Under the pieces are notes generated by a model that did not search any database, had not been told where the DNA came from, and saw only the letters and a list, made by a program, of their open reading frames with translations. From Candidatus Methylobacter oryzae (lineage in GTDB: Bacteria; Pseudomonadota; Gammaproteobacteria; Methylococcales; Methylomonadaceae): 64,000 bases of DNA. The stretch spans positions 1 through 64,000 of the forward strand of contig NZ_RYFG02000112.1 of NCBI RefSeq assembly GCF_003994235.2, written 5' to 3'. Below, in pieces: positions 26,683 through 35,619 of the stretch; position 1 is the first letter of the stretch, and each line of letters opens with the position of its first letter. The position numbers and the translations under genes are program-made.

Positions 26683-27752
26683 ATTGCCACACCTACCATA
26701 CAAACCTCAGTCTGCAAGACTACCCCCTGTTGTTGTTCAACTCTTTCCTGTACATAATAAATGAGCGCTTCAATATCGGCTGCCGTTGCATTGCCGGTGT
26801 TAACGATAAAATTCGCGTGTTTTTCCGACACACATGCACCGCCTATTGCATACCCTTTTAAGCCGGTTTGCTCTATCAATCTTGCTGCGTAATCGCCCTG
26901 CGGATTTTTAAATACCGATCCGCAACTGGGCTGATTGGTCGGCTGGGTCGCAGACCGCTTTTCCAACAAGCCTTTAATCTTTTGTTGACTGGCTACCGTA
27001 TCGCCTTTCGGCAAAGTTAACCGGCAAGCTAGAAACCACTCATTTTCATATCCCTTTACCGACCGGTAACCTATTGTAAAATCTTCAGGCTTTCTGCGCG
27101 TTACATTGCCCGATGCGTCCAGCATTTCCACGCTGTTAACGATAGGCCAAGTTTCTCCGCCAAAGGCGCCGGCATTCATTTTTAAAGCGCCGCCCATAGT
27201 TCCAGGGATGCCCGCCAAAAACTCTGCGCCAACCAGTCCCCGTTCGCCGCAAAAACGCGCCACATGCGCACAAGGCACACCCGCTTCGACATAAACCGAA
27301 CCGTCGTCAGACAGGCTCATCTCTTTTAATCGGCCTTTAGTATTGATCACTGTACCGCGTATACCGCCGTCCCTGATCAATAAATTACTACCCAACCCCA
27401 TCCAGAAAACCGGCTCTGCTTCAGGCAGTGCCCGTATGAATTCAATTAAATCTTGCCGGTTCTCAGGGATGTATAACCGGTCTGCAGGCCCTCCAACACG
27501 CCAACTGGTATATTTCGCCAGTCTTTCGTGCTTTAGCAAACGGCCTTTCGGCAACTGCTCCCTGCGTTGCTCTACCTCCTGCATCCTTGCAGTCGTCGGC
27601 AACTGCTCCCTGCGTTGCTCTACCTCCTGCATCCTTGCAGTCGTCGGCAACTGCTCCCTGCGTTGCTCTACGTCTTCCATTTTTAAACCTGCATCTCCTG
27701 CATCCATGCAATCGTCTAACTTCGTCAATGCAGATGTCATTTCAATTGTCAT
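26679..27752 (-). CDS. murB: UDP-N-acetylenolpyruvoylglucosamine reductase MurB
   Basis: An FAD enzyme that reduces UDP-GlcNAc-enolpyruvate to UDP-MurNAc. The conserved part begins near KHERLAKYTSWRVGGPADRL and includes EFLAGIPGTMGGALKMNAGA, IGYRSVKGYENEW and PSCGSVFKNP with the catalytic Ser. The frame upstream of residue about 52 is not MurB-like: it is three in-frame copies of a 16-residue repeat (RMQEVEQRREQLPTTA) and a related head. Either the protein carries this extension or translation starts later, for example at TTG near LPKGRLL. Which start is used cannot be read from the sequence. The 3' end couples to ddl. Confidence 0.93.
   Translation of the reverse strand: MTIEMTSALTKLDDCMDAGDAGLKMEDVEQRREQLPTTARMQEVEQRREQLPTTARMQEVEQRREQLPKGRLLKHERLAKYTSWRVGGPADRLYIPENRQDLIEFIRALPEAEPVFWMGLGSNLLIRDGGIRGTVINTKGRLKEMSLSDDGSVYVEAGVPCAHVARFCGERGLVGAEFLAGIPGTMGGALKMNAGAFGGETWPIVNSVEMLDASGNVTRRKPEDFTIGYRSVKGYENEWFLACRLTLPKGDTVASQQKIKGLLEKRSATQPTNQPSCGSVFKNPQGDYAARLIEQTGLKGYAIGGACVSEKHANFIVNTGNATAADIEALIYYVQERVEQQQGVVLQTEVCMVGVAI
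27550..27713 (-). repeat. family 3 repeat, three tandem 48-bp units at the murB 5' end
   Basis: Units begin (plus coordinate) at 27550, 27598 and 27646, 48 bp each (16 codons); the third is diverged at its far end. Positions 27681-27713 form a related head (GCATGGATGCAGGAG type). On the minus strand each full unit encodes RMQEVEQRREQLPTTA in the murB frame and contains an ATG followed by AGGAGGT, a strong Shine-Dalgarno-like string. Confidence 0.92.
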
Positions 27753-27932
27753 TTCTTGTAGAGGCCTTAATTTATGAAAAACAATCCGCCTATTTTAATG
27801 ATTCCACAATAATAATGTACGGTATTAATCAGTATAAATACATACGTAGAACCACTTACACCATGCTGACATATCGCTTATAACCTTTTATAAACAGTGC
27901 ATTGCAAATAGAAAGCGAATTAGCGGATACTT
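27753..27932 (-). promoter_or_regulatory. murC-murB spacer with a promoter-like sequence
   Basis: A 180-bp AT-rich gap in an otherwise tight operon. The minus strand has TTGCAA, 18 bp, then TTATAA (about 27908-27879), a weak sigma-70 match that could give internal transcription of murB-ddl-ftsQAZ. No gene is seen. Confidence 0.3.
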
Positions 27933-29375
27933 TTAAATATCCGTAGAAAATGCTGACGCCAATAATTGCGGCAACTGTGCAGCAATCTGCCCAACATTGC
28001 CCGCCCCCATCGTCAATATCACGTCATCGGCTTTTACAATGCGGGTCAATATTTGCGGCAATTCCTCCCAATTTTCGACAAATACCGGATCAACCTGTCC
28101 ACGAATACGAATTGCCCGGCTTAATGCCCGACCGTCCGCTCCGGGAATCTCCGTTTCACCTGCCGAATAAACGTCCATTAGAATCAACACATCAACGGTT
28201 GCCAGCACTTGCACGAAGTCTTCAAATAAATCCCGTGTCCGCGTATAGCGGTGCGGCTGAAAAACAACAACTTTACGGCGGTCCGGCCAAGCTTGGCGCA
28301 AGGCTTCAAGCGTCGCGGCAATCTCGCGCGGATGATGTCCATAATCGTCAACCAATGTCAGCTTGCCCTCGCCGAGCGGCAAATCGCCATTGATCTGGAA
28401 ACGCCTGCCTACACCTTTAAAGGCGCCCAAGCTCTTGATAATGGCCCGATCATCGACAGCCAGTTTGGTGGCAATGGTAATCGCAGCCAGCGCATTGAGC
28501 ATGTTGTGCCAGCCCGGCATATTCAAAGTGACTTTTAACGGCGGATAGTCGCCTCTTCGTATAACTTCAAAAGAAGTATGCATGCCCTCTTGGTTAATAT
28601 TGACTGCCCGGACATCGGCGTCTTCATGGACGCCGTAAGTCATCACCGGTTTGGATATTTCCGGCAAAATCGCCCTGACGCCTTCATCATCCAGGCACAT
28701 CACCGCCAATCCGTAAAAAGGCAGATGATGCAGAAACTCTCTAAAGGTATCTTTTAATCGCTGAAAGCTGCCTTCATAAGTCGCCATATGATCTTGGTCG
28801 ATATTGGTGACAATCGCCATCATTGGCTGTAGATATAAGAACGATGCATCGCTTTCGTCGGCTTCGGCGACCAAATAATGGCCTAAGCCTAATTTCGCAT
28901 TACTACCTGCGCTGTTTAAACGTCCGCCAATAACAAAGGTAGGATCAAGTCCGCCTTCAGCCAAGATACTTGCAGTCAAACTGGTCGTTGTGGTTTTGCC
29001 GTGGGTTCCGGCAACGGCAATGCCAAACCGGAAACGCATTAGCTCGGCCAGCATTTCCGCGCGAGGAATGACCGGTATTCTTTGAATATAAGCTTCGTCT
29101 ATTTCTTCGTTACTACGGTCTATCGCGCTGGAAGCCACGACCACGTCGACCTTGGCAATATTGGCCCGCTCATGACCAATGTTGATGGTCACGCCTAAAC
29201 TTGCCAATCTTTGGGTTACCGCGCTTTCTTTAATATCCGAACCTGAAACTTGATAACCGAGATTCGATAGTACCTCGGCAATGCCGCTCATACCGGTTCC
29301 GCCTATGCCGACAAAATGTATCCGATCGACGCTACCTAATGCTTGAGCCGGCATCTGGTTATTATGAGGAGTCAT
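27933..29375 (-). CDS. murC: UDP-N-acetylmuramate--L-alanine ligase MurC
   Basis: A 480-residue cytoplasmic Mur ligase adding L-Ala to UDP-MurNAc. It has a Rossmann-like N-domain ([18 protein letters not shown]), the ATP P-loop GTHGKTT at 123-129, the central [13 protein letters not shown] and the C-domain opening [11 protein letters not shown]. Its start overlaps the murG end by 4 bp. Confidence 0.97.
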   Translation of the reverse strand: MTPHNNQMPAQALGSVDRIHFVGIGGTGMSGIAEVLSNLGYQVSGSDIKESAVTQRLASLGVTINIGHERANIAKVDVVVASSAIDRSNEEIDEAYIQRIPVIPRAEMLAELMRFRFGIAVAGTHGKTTTTSLTASILAEGGLDPTFVIGGRLNSAGSNAKLGLGHYLVAEADESDASFLYLQPMMAIVTNIDQDHMATYEGSFQRLKDTFREFLHHLPFYGLAVMCLDDEGVRAILPEISKPVMTYGVHEDADVRAVNINQEGMHTSFEVIRRGDYPPLKVTLNMPGWHNMLNALAAITIATKLAVDDRAIIKSLGAFKGVGRRFQINGDLPLGEGKLTLVDDYGHHPREIAATLEALRQAWPDRRKVVVFQPHRYTRTRDLFEDFVQVLATVDVLILMDVYSAGETEIPGADGRALSRAIRIRGQVDPVFVENWEELPQILTRIVKADDVILTMGAGNVGQIAAQLPQLLASAFSTDI

Positions 29376-30442
29376 AGTTTAGCCTCGGCCATGCAAATAC
29401 CGGCAACGACTTCCGTTGCATCCAACCTTGCGTATTCTTTTGCAGTTTTACTCATTAAATCCAATTGCTTAATTACCTTCGTTATGTTTTCAACCAGCGC
29501 GGTTGCATTCAAATCTTTCTGGCTCAATATCAGTCCGGCACCGGCATCGGCTAAATATCTGGCATTAGCAGCCTGATGGTCGTCAATCGCGCTCGGCAAC
29601 GGTATAAATATGGCCGGAACGCCTGCAGCCGCCACTTCGCTGACTGTCATTGCACCGGACCGGCAAATCACTAGATCCGCCCATTGATAGGCTGCAACCA
29701 TATCTTCGATAAAAGCGTCCACTTCCGCGTTTATGCCTAACTCTTGATACCGGCTCTCGACCTGCTTTTGCATCGCAGCGCCGGTTTGATGTTTTATTTG
29801 TATTGTTTTACCAGTGGCGCTATCCGAACCTAAGGCTGCAAACGCACCCGGTACCGCTTCATTCAATGCCTGTGCGCCTTGACTGCCGCCGACGATCAGG
29901 ATGTTAGTACCTTGATGAGCGATCTTTCGCTCAGCACAGCCAATAAACTGCTTCCTTAACGGATTGCCGGTAAATTTGGCGCCCAGTTTTTTGTTAAAGC
30001 TGCCTGGAAACGCTTCCAATACTTGGTTGGCCATACGTGCCAATAATCGGTTAGTGGTTCCGGGCACCCGGTTTTGCTCGTGAATGACCAAGGGAATACC
30101 TAATAGCTTGGCCATCAGTCCGCCAGGCCCGGCAACAAAGCCGCCCATTCCCAGTACCACATCGGGTTTACGTTGGCGCAGAATTTTCAAGGCCTGACTA
30201 CAGGCTTTGATCAACAACAACACGGCTGTAATAAGCGATAACCATCCTTTGCCCCTCACACCGGCCACCGACAGCCAATCGATTTCTATTCCCTGCTCAG
30301 GAATCACGCGACCTTCGAGTCCCTTCTGCGTACCTAACCAACTGACTTGCCAGCCTTTTTCAATCAACTCTTGAGCCACTGCCAGCGCGGGGAACACATG
30401 ACCGCCGGTTCCCCCTGCCATGATAACGATACGCTTAGCCAT
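29372..30442 (-). CDS. murG: lipid II synthase MurG
   Basis: A 356-residue GT-B glycosyltransferase that adds GlcNAc to lipid I at the inner membrane face. The first Gly loop is [16 protein letters not shown] and the second is [26 protein letters not shown] and a [12 protein letters not shown]-like late region follow. The start at 30442 gives [11 protein letters not shown], the usual N-terminus; the longer frame to 30517 lies within ftsW. It overlaps the ftsW stop by 8 bp. Confidence 0.96.
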   Translation of the reverse strand: MAKRIVIMAGGTGGHVFPALAVAQELIEKGWQVSWLGTQKGLEGRVIPEQGIEIDWLSVAGVRGKGWLSLITAVLLLIKACSQALKILRQRKPDVVLGMGGFVAGPGGLMAKLLGIPLVIHEQNRVPGTTNRLLARMANQVLEAFPGSFNKKLGAKFTGNPLRKQFIGCAERKIAHQGTNILIVGGSQGAQALNEAVPGAFAALGSDSATGKTIQIKHQTGAAMQKQVESRYQELGINAEVDAFIEDMVAAYQWADLVICRSGAMTVSEVAAAGVPAIFIPLPSAIDDHQAANARYLADAGAGLILSQKDLNATALVENITKVIKQLDLMSKTAKEYARLDATEVVAGICMAEAKL

Positions 30443-31595
30443 GGCGGCTTCTCTTTGGCGTACCGGCATTGATCTCGGCAACTTCACTTTGCACCCGAAA
30501 TAACAACGCAACCGCACAGCACATGATCATCATGCTGCCGCCGCCATAACTCATTAGCGGTAAGGTCAGACCTTTGGTCGGCAAAATTCCCATATTGACG
30601 CCCATGTTGACGAATGACTGAAAGCCAAACCAGATACCCAAACCGTAGGCTATAAACGCGGAAAACCGTTGCCCAGCCTTTTCGGCAGCCACGGCGATTG
30701 CAAAAGTACGCCAAACCAATACTGAAAATAAACCAATCACTGTAACAACGCCCAACAAACCTAATTCTTCCGCAATCACTGAGAACAAAAAATCCGTGTG
30801 AGCTTCGGGTAAATAAAATAACTTTTGCACACCGCTGCCCAAACCGACACCCAACCATTCTCCACGTCCGAACGAAATCAGCGCCTGGACTAATTGAAAC
30901 CCGGTTTTCAATGGATCGGCCCAAGGGTCCATAAAGCTGGTAACCCGAACCAAACGGTAAGGCGAAAAATAAACCAGCATCATTGCCAATAAGCCAATTA
31001 TCAGCAGCAGCACGATAAATTGCGATAATCGGGCTCCTGCTAAGAACATGACACCCATGGCTATCATCATAATAACAACAGCCGAACCGAAATCCGGCTC
31101 CATTAACAATAGCAAACTGGCCACCGAGAAGAGCCCCAGCGGCTTAAGCAAACCAAAAGCTGCATTCTGAACTGACTCTTGATAGCGCGTTACATACCCC
31201 GCCATATAGATGACGGCGAAAAACTTCACCACCTCGGATACTTGTATTCTTAAGCCGCCTAACGACAACCAACGCACACTGCCGTTAACCTTTACGCCAA
31301 GGCCTGGGATCAACACAATAATTAGTAACAGTAATCCTGCTATAAACAATTGTGGGCCTTTCTCCGCCCAAACCCGCATTGGAACTGCCGCAACGCCTGC
31401 ACCGAAAATCAGGCCCAAACCAATATGCACCAACTGTCTTACAGGATAATACAAACCGTTACCGGTCATTTTTATACCGAGATGTAGCGATGCAGACGCT
31501 ACCATCACATAGCCGATCAACAGTAAGCTCGTGCTCACGGTCAGTAATACCGGATCAAAATGGAATTGTCCGATCCGTATTCGCGGTGATTTCAT
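30435..31595 (-). CDS. ftsW: septal peptidoglycan polymerase FtsW
   Basis: A 386-residue SEDS-family glycosyltransferase with about ten TM helices. It works with FtsI to polymerise septal peptidoglycan. Recognisable SEDS sequence includes MEPDFGSAVVIMMIA, the WADPLKTGFQLVQALISFG region and LPTKGLTLPLMSYGGGSM. It lies after a 127-bp spacer from murD that contains a degenerate repeat. Confidence 0.97.
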   Translation of the reverse strand: MKSPRIRIGQFHFDPVLLTVSTSLLLIGYVMVASASLHLGIKMTGNGLYYPVRQLVHIGLGLIFGAGVAAVPMRVWAEKGPQLFIAGLLLLIIVLIPGLGVKVNGSVRWLSLGGLRIQVSEVVKFFAVIYMAGYVTRYQESVQNAAFGLLKPLGLFSVASLLLLMEPDFGSAVVIMMIAMGVMFLAGARLSQFIVLLLIIGLLAMMLVYFSPYRLVRVTSFMDPWADPLKTGFQLVQALISFGRGEWLGVGLGSGVQKLFYLPEAHTDFLFSVIAEELGLLGVVTVIGLFSVLVWRTFAIAVAAEKAGQRFSAFIAYGLGIWFGFQSFVNMGVNMGILPTKGLTLPLMSYGGGSMMIMCCAVALLFRVQSEVAEINAGTPKRSRHG

Positions 31596-31649
31596 TGATA
31601 GTCTCCAGATAGGGCGGCGGCATCACAATTTGTAAAGAACAAATAAAAT

Positions 31650-31703
31650 CGCCCCCCCAGAAGACCCGAAGTATCGCAATCAGTAAAGAAACGACGCGAC
31701 CAA
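31650..31703 (-). repeat. degenerate family 2 repeat between murD and ftsW
   Basis: The minus strand reads GGTCGCGTCG, then TTTCTTTACTGATTGCGATA. This aligns with the family 2 start GGTCGCGTCG, then ATTCCCTACCGATTGCGACA, in dolP (about five changes in 30 bases). It lies after the murD stop and is non-coding here. Confidence 0.7.
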
Positions 31704-31722
31704 TCTCCAAACAGCCGCCTAC

Positions 31723-33162
31723 TCATATGGCTGCCACGACTGGCGGAAAACCGCTGGAGCGGTCAACCAATGCCAGAACGGCTTTGGTAAATTTTTCGCC
31801 CCGATCCTGATAGTTTTTATATTGGTCAAGACTGGCGCAGGCAGGAGACAGCAAAACACTCTCACCGGCATCGGCAAGGCTCGCTGCAATCTGTACGGCT
31901 TGCGCCATATTGTCTGCAGAATAAACGGGGACGCAACCATCCAAGGCCTGCTTTATCAAGCCTGCATCCTTACCCATCAATACCACGCTTTTTGCTTTTT
32001 CCTTGATTGCAGGCGCTAATTCATTCATATCGGCACCTTTTGCATCGCCGCCGGCAATCAGAATCACTTTACGCGCATAACCTTGTAATGCCGCAACGCA
32101 AGCCCCAATGTTGGTCGCTTTCGAGTCATTAACCCAGGTAACGCCGCGTATTTCCGCAACGCGCTGCATCCTGTGACTTAAACCTTTAAATCTTCTTAAA
32201 GCGTCACACATAACCTGCTCGTCTAATCCCATGGCGACACCTAAAGCCAACGCAGCCAAAGCATTCGCCGCGTTATGTCTGCCTTCAAGCGGTAACTCAG
32301 CCAACGGCATCAGGCATAATTCATCGTGCATCAGATATTCTACGTCGTCCTTGTATTCGAGATAGAAATCAGCTTTTTTATTAATTGAGAAGGCAAATGT
32401 CTTTCTACCCTCGTTGCGCATCGCAGAAACAACAGAATCATCCAAATTGATGACCATGAGCCCGTCACCTCTAAAAATTCTCTGTTTCTCCCGCGCATAT
32501 TCATCCATGTTAATGTGCCTATCCAAATGATCGGCACTGACATTAAGTACTGTCGCTGCCGCCGCACTCAAAGCTGAGGTTCGTTCCAGCTGGAAGCTCG
32601 ATAATTCGAGCACATAGAGTTGTGCATTTAACGCCAATAAATCCAAAGCCGGAGTCCCCAGATTCCCCCCTACGCCCACTTTCAACCCTGTTGCTTTGGC
32701 CATTTCCCCCAACATAGTCGTTACCGTGCTTTTGCCATTAGAACCGCTAATCGCAACAATAGGTGCATCGACAGAGCAGGCAAACAGATCAATATCGCTG
32801 ACTATTTTCGAGCCGTTAGCAATGGCTTTCATTATCGCCTGTTCGTTCAACGATATTCCCGGACTGACCACCAGGTGCGTCGCCACCTTAAACGCGGCTT
32901 CATCGAATCCTCCGGTGAAAACCGGTGTGTCGGGCATTTGCTGAAAAAACTCTTCCATCATCGGAGGCTTGTTACGGCTATCCGTAATAGCGAACTTAAA
33001 GTTTAAGTTTTGCAAGTAATGCGCAACCGAAATTCCTGTGTCACCAAGGCCCACAACCAAAACCTTGGCAGTTTCCGGATCCAAAGCAAAATTCTTTTTT
33101 AGCAATGCAATAATGGCTTCATTGCTGACAGAATCCTGAATAGGGGCATGAGCTTTATTCAT
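31723..33162 (-). CDS. murD: UDP-MurNAc-L-Ala--D-Glu ligase MurD
   Basis: A 479-residue Mur ligase adding D-glutamate. It shows VLVVGLGDTGISVAHYL, the P-loop ISGSNGKSTVTTMLGE, LELSSFQLE, and the C-domain WVNDSKATNIGA and LLSPACASLDQY. The last 13 residues (RSSGFPPVVAAI) follow the normal end FTKAVLALV and run into repeat sequence, so the tail looks acquired. It lies 3 bp after mraY. Confidence 0.97.
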   Translation of the reverse strand: MNKAHAPIQDSVSNEAIIALLKKNFALDPETAKVLVVGLGDTGISVAHYLQNLNFKFAITDSRNKPPMMEEFFQQMPDTPVFTGGFDEAAFKVATHLVVSPGISLNEQAIMKAIANGSKIVSDIDLFACSVDAPIVAISGSNGKSTVTTMLGEMAKATGLKVGVGGNLGTPALDLLALNAQLYVLELSSFQLERTSALSAAAATVLNVSADHLDRHINMDEYAREKQRIFRGDGLMVINLDDSVVSAMRNEGRKTFAFSINKKADFYLEYKDDVEYLMHDELCLMPLAELPLEGRHNAANALAALALGVAMGLDEQVMCDALRRFKGLSHRMQRVAEIRGVTWVNDSKATNIGACVAALQGYARKVILIAGGDAKGADMNELAPAIKEKAKSVVLMGKDAGLIKQALDGCVPVYSADNMAQAVQIAASLADAGESVLLSPACASLDQYKNYQDRGEKFTKAVLALVDRSSGFPPVVAAI

Positions 33163-33165
33163 TTA

Positions 33166-34248
33166 TTATCTCAGTTTCAAGGTCGCCAAACCGATCAGCA
33201 CCAAAATGACAGTAATAATCCAGAAGCGCACAATAACGCGAGGTTCCGGCCAGCCTTTTAATTCAAAATGATGATGTATCGGCGCCATACGAAAAACACG
33301 CTTTCCGGTCATTTTGAATGAGGCTACTTGAATGATCACCGATACCGTTTCCATCACGAAGACGCCCCCCATAATCATTAATACGATTTCCTGCCTGACC
33401 AGAACCGCCAGTACACCTAAAGCGCCACCCAGCGCCAGCGCGCCGACATCGCCCATGAATACCATAGCGGGATAAGCGTTAAACCATAAAAAACCTAATC
33501 CGGCACCGACCAAGGCCGCGCAAAATACAATCAGTTCGCCGGCATTCGGCAAATAAGGAATTGCCAGATATTGTGAAAATGTCACATGCCCGGATAGATA
33601 CGCAAAAATCCCCAAGCCTGTTGCGACCATCACGGTCGGCATAATCGCCAATCCGTCCAAACCGTCGGTCAGGTTAACGGCATTGCTGGTTCCGACGATC
33701 ACAAAATAGGTCAGGACAATGTACAGCCATCCCATGTCCAACATAACGTCTTTGAAAAACGGGACGATCAATTGCGTTTCTGCCGGCAATATTGCTGTTT
33801 TATATAAAAAAACAGCCGCCATTAAGCCGATAATCGATTGCCAAGTGTATTTGGCCTTAGCCGATAAGCCATCACTATTGCCTTTGATGACTTTTCTATA
33901 ATCATCAATAAAACCGATCACGCCGTAACCCAGCGTTACCAACAAAATAACCCAAATATATCGATTGCCGAGATCCGCCCATAACAGCGTACTGAACGCA
34001 ATGGCAACCAGAATCAACGTGCCGCCCATCGTAGGCGTGCCTTTCTTCTCATAATGCGATTGCGGGCCCAGCTCGCGGATACTTTGCCCAATCTTGTTGC
34101 GGCTTAATTTTCTTATCATTATCGGTCCGATAATGAAAGAAATGATCAATGAGGTTAAAGCGCCAAGAATGGCGCGGAACGTCAGGTAGTGGAACACCCT
34201 GAAACCGCCGTCAAAGGTCATTAAATAATCTGCAAAATAAAGTAACAT
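33166..34248 (-). CDS. mraY: phospho-MurNAc-pentapeptide transferase MraY
   Basis: A 360-residue integral membrane enzyme making lipid I from UDP-MurNAc-pentapeptide and undecaprenyl phosphate. It has about ten TM helices, with motifs [28 protein letters not shown] and [14 protein letters not shown]. Catalytic Asp and His residues are present. It lies 3 bp after murF. Confidence 0.98.
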   Translation of the reverse strand: MLLYFADYLMTFDGGFRVFHYLTFRAILGALTSLIISFIIGPIMIRKLSRNKIGQSIRELGPQSHYEKKGTPTMGGTLILVAIAFSTLLWADLGNRYIWVILLVTLGYGVIGFIDDYRKVIKGNSDGLSAKAKYTWQSIIGLMAAVFLYKTAILPAETQLIVPFFKDVMLDMGWLYIVLTYFVIVGTSNAVNLTDGLDGLAIMPTVMVATGLGIFAYLSGHVTFSQYLAIPYLPNAGELIVFCAALVGAGLGFLWFNAYPAMVFMGDVGALALGGALGVLAVLVRQEIVLMIMGGVFVMETVSVIIQVASFKMTGKRVFRMAPIHHHFELKGWPEPRVIVRFWIITVILVLIGLATLKLR

Positions 34249-34251
34249 TAT

Positions 34252-35619
34252 TTATTTCCTGAAGTTCTCAACCAGTGCGGCCGCTACATTCTCCATGCGT
34301 TGAGCCCTTGATCCTTTGATCAAAATCACTTCATCACCTTTGAGTTCTTGCTTTAGCACTTCAATCAAATCATTTTGGCTATCAAAAAAAGTGGCTCCTT
34401 CACCAAAAGCCTTTACCGTATTTACAGCGTCGGCCCCAACGGCCAAAAGCCGCACTACACCACTTGATTTAATTAATTCGCCCATTTGTTCATGTATTTT
34501 CGGGCTCTCGGGCCCTAACTCTCCAAAAGCTCCGAGAACCAGCCAACGCCTCCCGTCACAGTTGGATAGCACATCCAGTCCGGCTTTCAGCGAGGCCGAA
34601 TTGGCGTTATACGTATCATCAATAACGATATTGCCTAACCGGCTTACCAGCGGCTGCAACCGCCCCGTAACCGGTTTTACGCTTTCCAGTCCTTGTTTAA
34701 TCTGCTGCAGATTAATATCCAGGGCTAAACACGCGGCAGTTGCCGCCAATGCGTTAATCACATTATGCCGCCCCGCCAGTCTTAGTTTTACGGTTAACGC
34801 TCCTTTTTCAGTCACTAATTCAAAGGTAGTGGCGAAGGCATTATCAATAACTTCCGTTTTAATGGAATGCGCCGTTACGTCGGCCCGGCCATCTATGCCA
34901 AACGAGATAACTTTTCTTGTTCCGGCTACCGAATTCCAATAGTCGAAATAGTCATCATCGCGGTTAAGCACCGCCGCGCTGTCCGGTCGTAGCGACCGAA
35001 TTATTTCGCCCTTTGCTTTAGCTACACCGTCAACGCTGCCGAAGCCTTCTATATGAGCAGGCCCTACATTGGTAATAATCGCAACGTCAGCCTGTGCATA
35101 TTGACTGGTATATTCAATTTCGCCCGGATGGTTTGCGCCCATTTCAATGACGGCAAACCGATGCTGGTCATTCAAACGCAATAAAGTTAAAGGCACACCG
35201 ATGTCATTATTCAGGTTGCCTTGCGTGAACAGCGTATTGCCATCAATGCTCAATATCGCCGCAACCATTTCCTTGACGGTGGTTTTGCCGTTACTGCCGG
35301 TAATACCTACAACTGCCAAGGAAGAAGATGTTTTTTTTCGCCAAACCCCAGCCAATTCTGCCAAAGCCAAACGTGTATCATCAACAACGACATGCGGCAC
35401 CGTTGCGTTAATTCCCCTGTGTACAATTGCCGCTACGGCCCCTGCTCGTACCGCTTCGCTTACAAATTCATTTCCATCGAAATTAAGGCCTTTAATAGCA
35501 ACATAAAGCTGCCCAGGCTGTATCGCTCTGGTATCTATACTGATTGATGGAATGACGACGTCTTCCCCAACCAATTCTCCATGCACGCAGGCCGCGACCT
35601 CGCTCAGCATCATATTCAT
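34252..35619 (-). CDS. murF: UDP-MurNAc-tripeptide--D-Ala-D-Ala ligase MurF
   Basis: A 455-residue Mur ligase completing the pentapeptide. It shows SISIDTRAIQPGQLYVAI, the P-loop GITGSNGKTTVKEM, AVIEMGANHPGEI, VIDDTYNANSAS and a late LIKGSRAQRMENV. The start overlaps the murE stop by 4 bp (ATGA). Confidence 0.97.
   Translation of the reverse strand: MNMMLSEVAACVHGELVGEDVVIPSISIDTRAIQPGQLYVAIKGLNFDGNEFVSEAVRAGAVAAIVHRGINATVPHVVVDDTRLALAELAGVWRKKTSSSLAVVGITGSNGKTTVKEMVAAILSIDGNTLFTQGNLNNDIGVPLTLLRLNDQHRFAVIEMGANHPGEIEYTSQYAQADVAIITNVGPAHIEGFGSVDGVAKAKGEIIRSLRPDSAAVLNRDDDYFDYWNSVAGTRKVISFGIDGRADVTAHSIKTEVIDNAFATTFELVTEKGALTVKLRLAGRHNVINALAATAACLALDINLQQIKQGLESVKPVTGRLQPLVSRLGNIVIDDTYNANSASLKAGLDVLSNCDGRRWLVLGAFGELGPESPKIHEQMGELIKSSGVVRLLAVGADAVNTVKAFGEGATFFDSQNDLIEVLKQELKGDEVILIKGSRAQRMENVAAALVENFRK

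Noticed and set aside
27550-27700. Regular direct repeats, possible CRISPR or iterons
   Set aside because: Contiguous 48-bp units in the murB frame; no spacers and no replication genes nearby.
30443-30517. N-terminal extension of MurG
   Set aside because: Lies within ftsW in another frame; the conserved start is [11 protein letters not shown].
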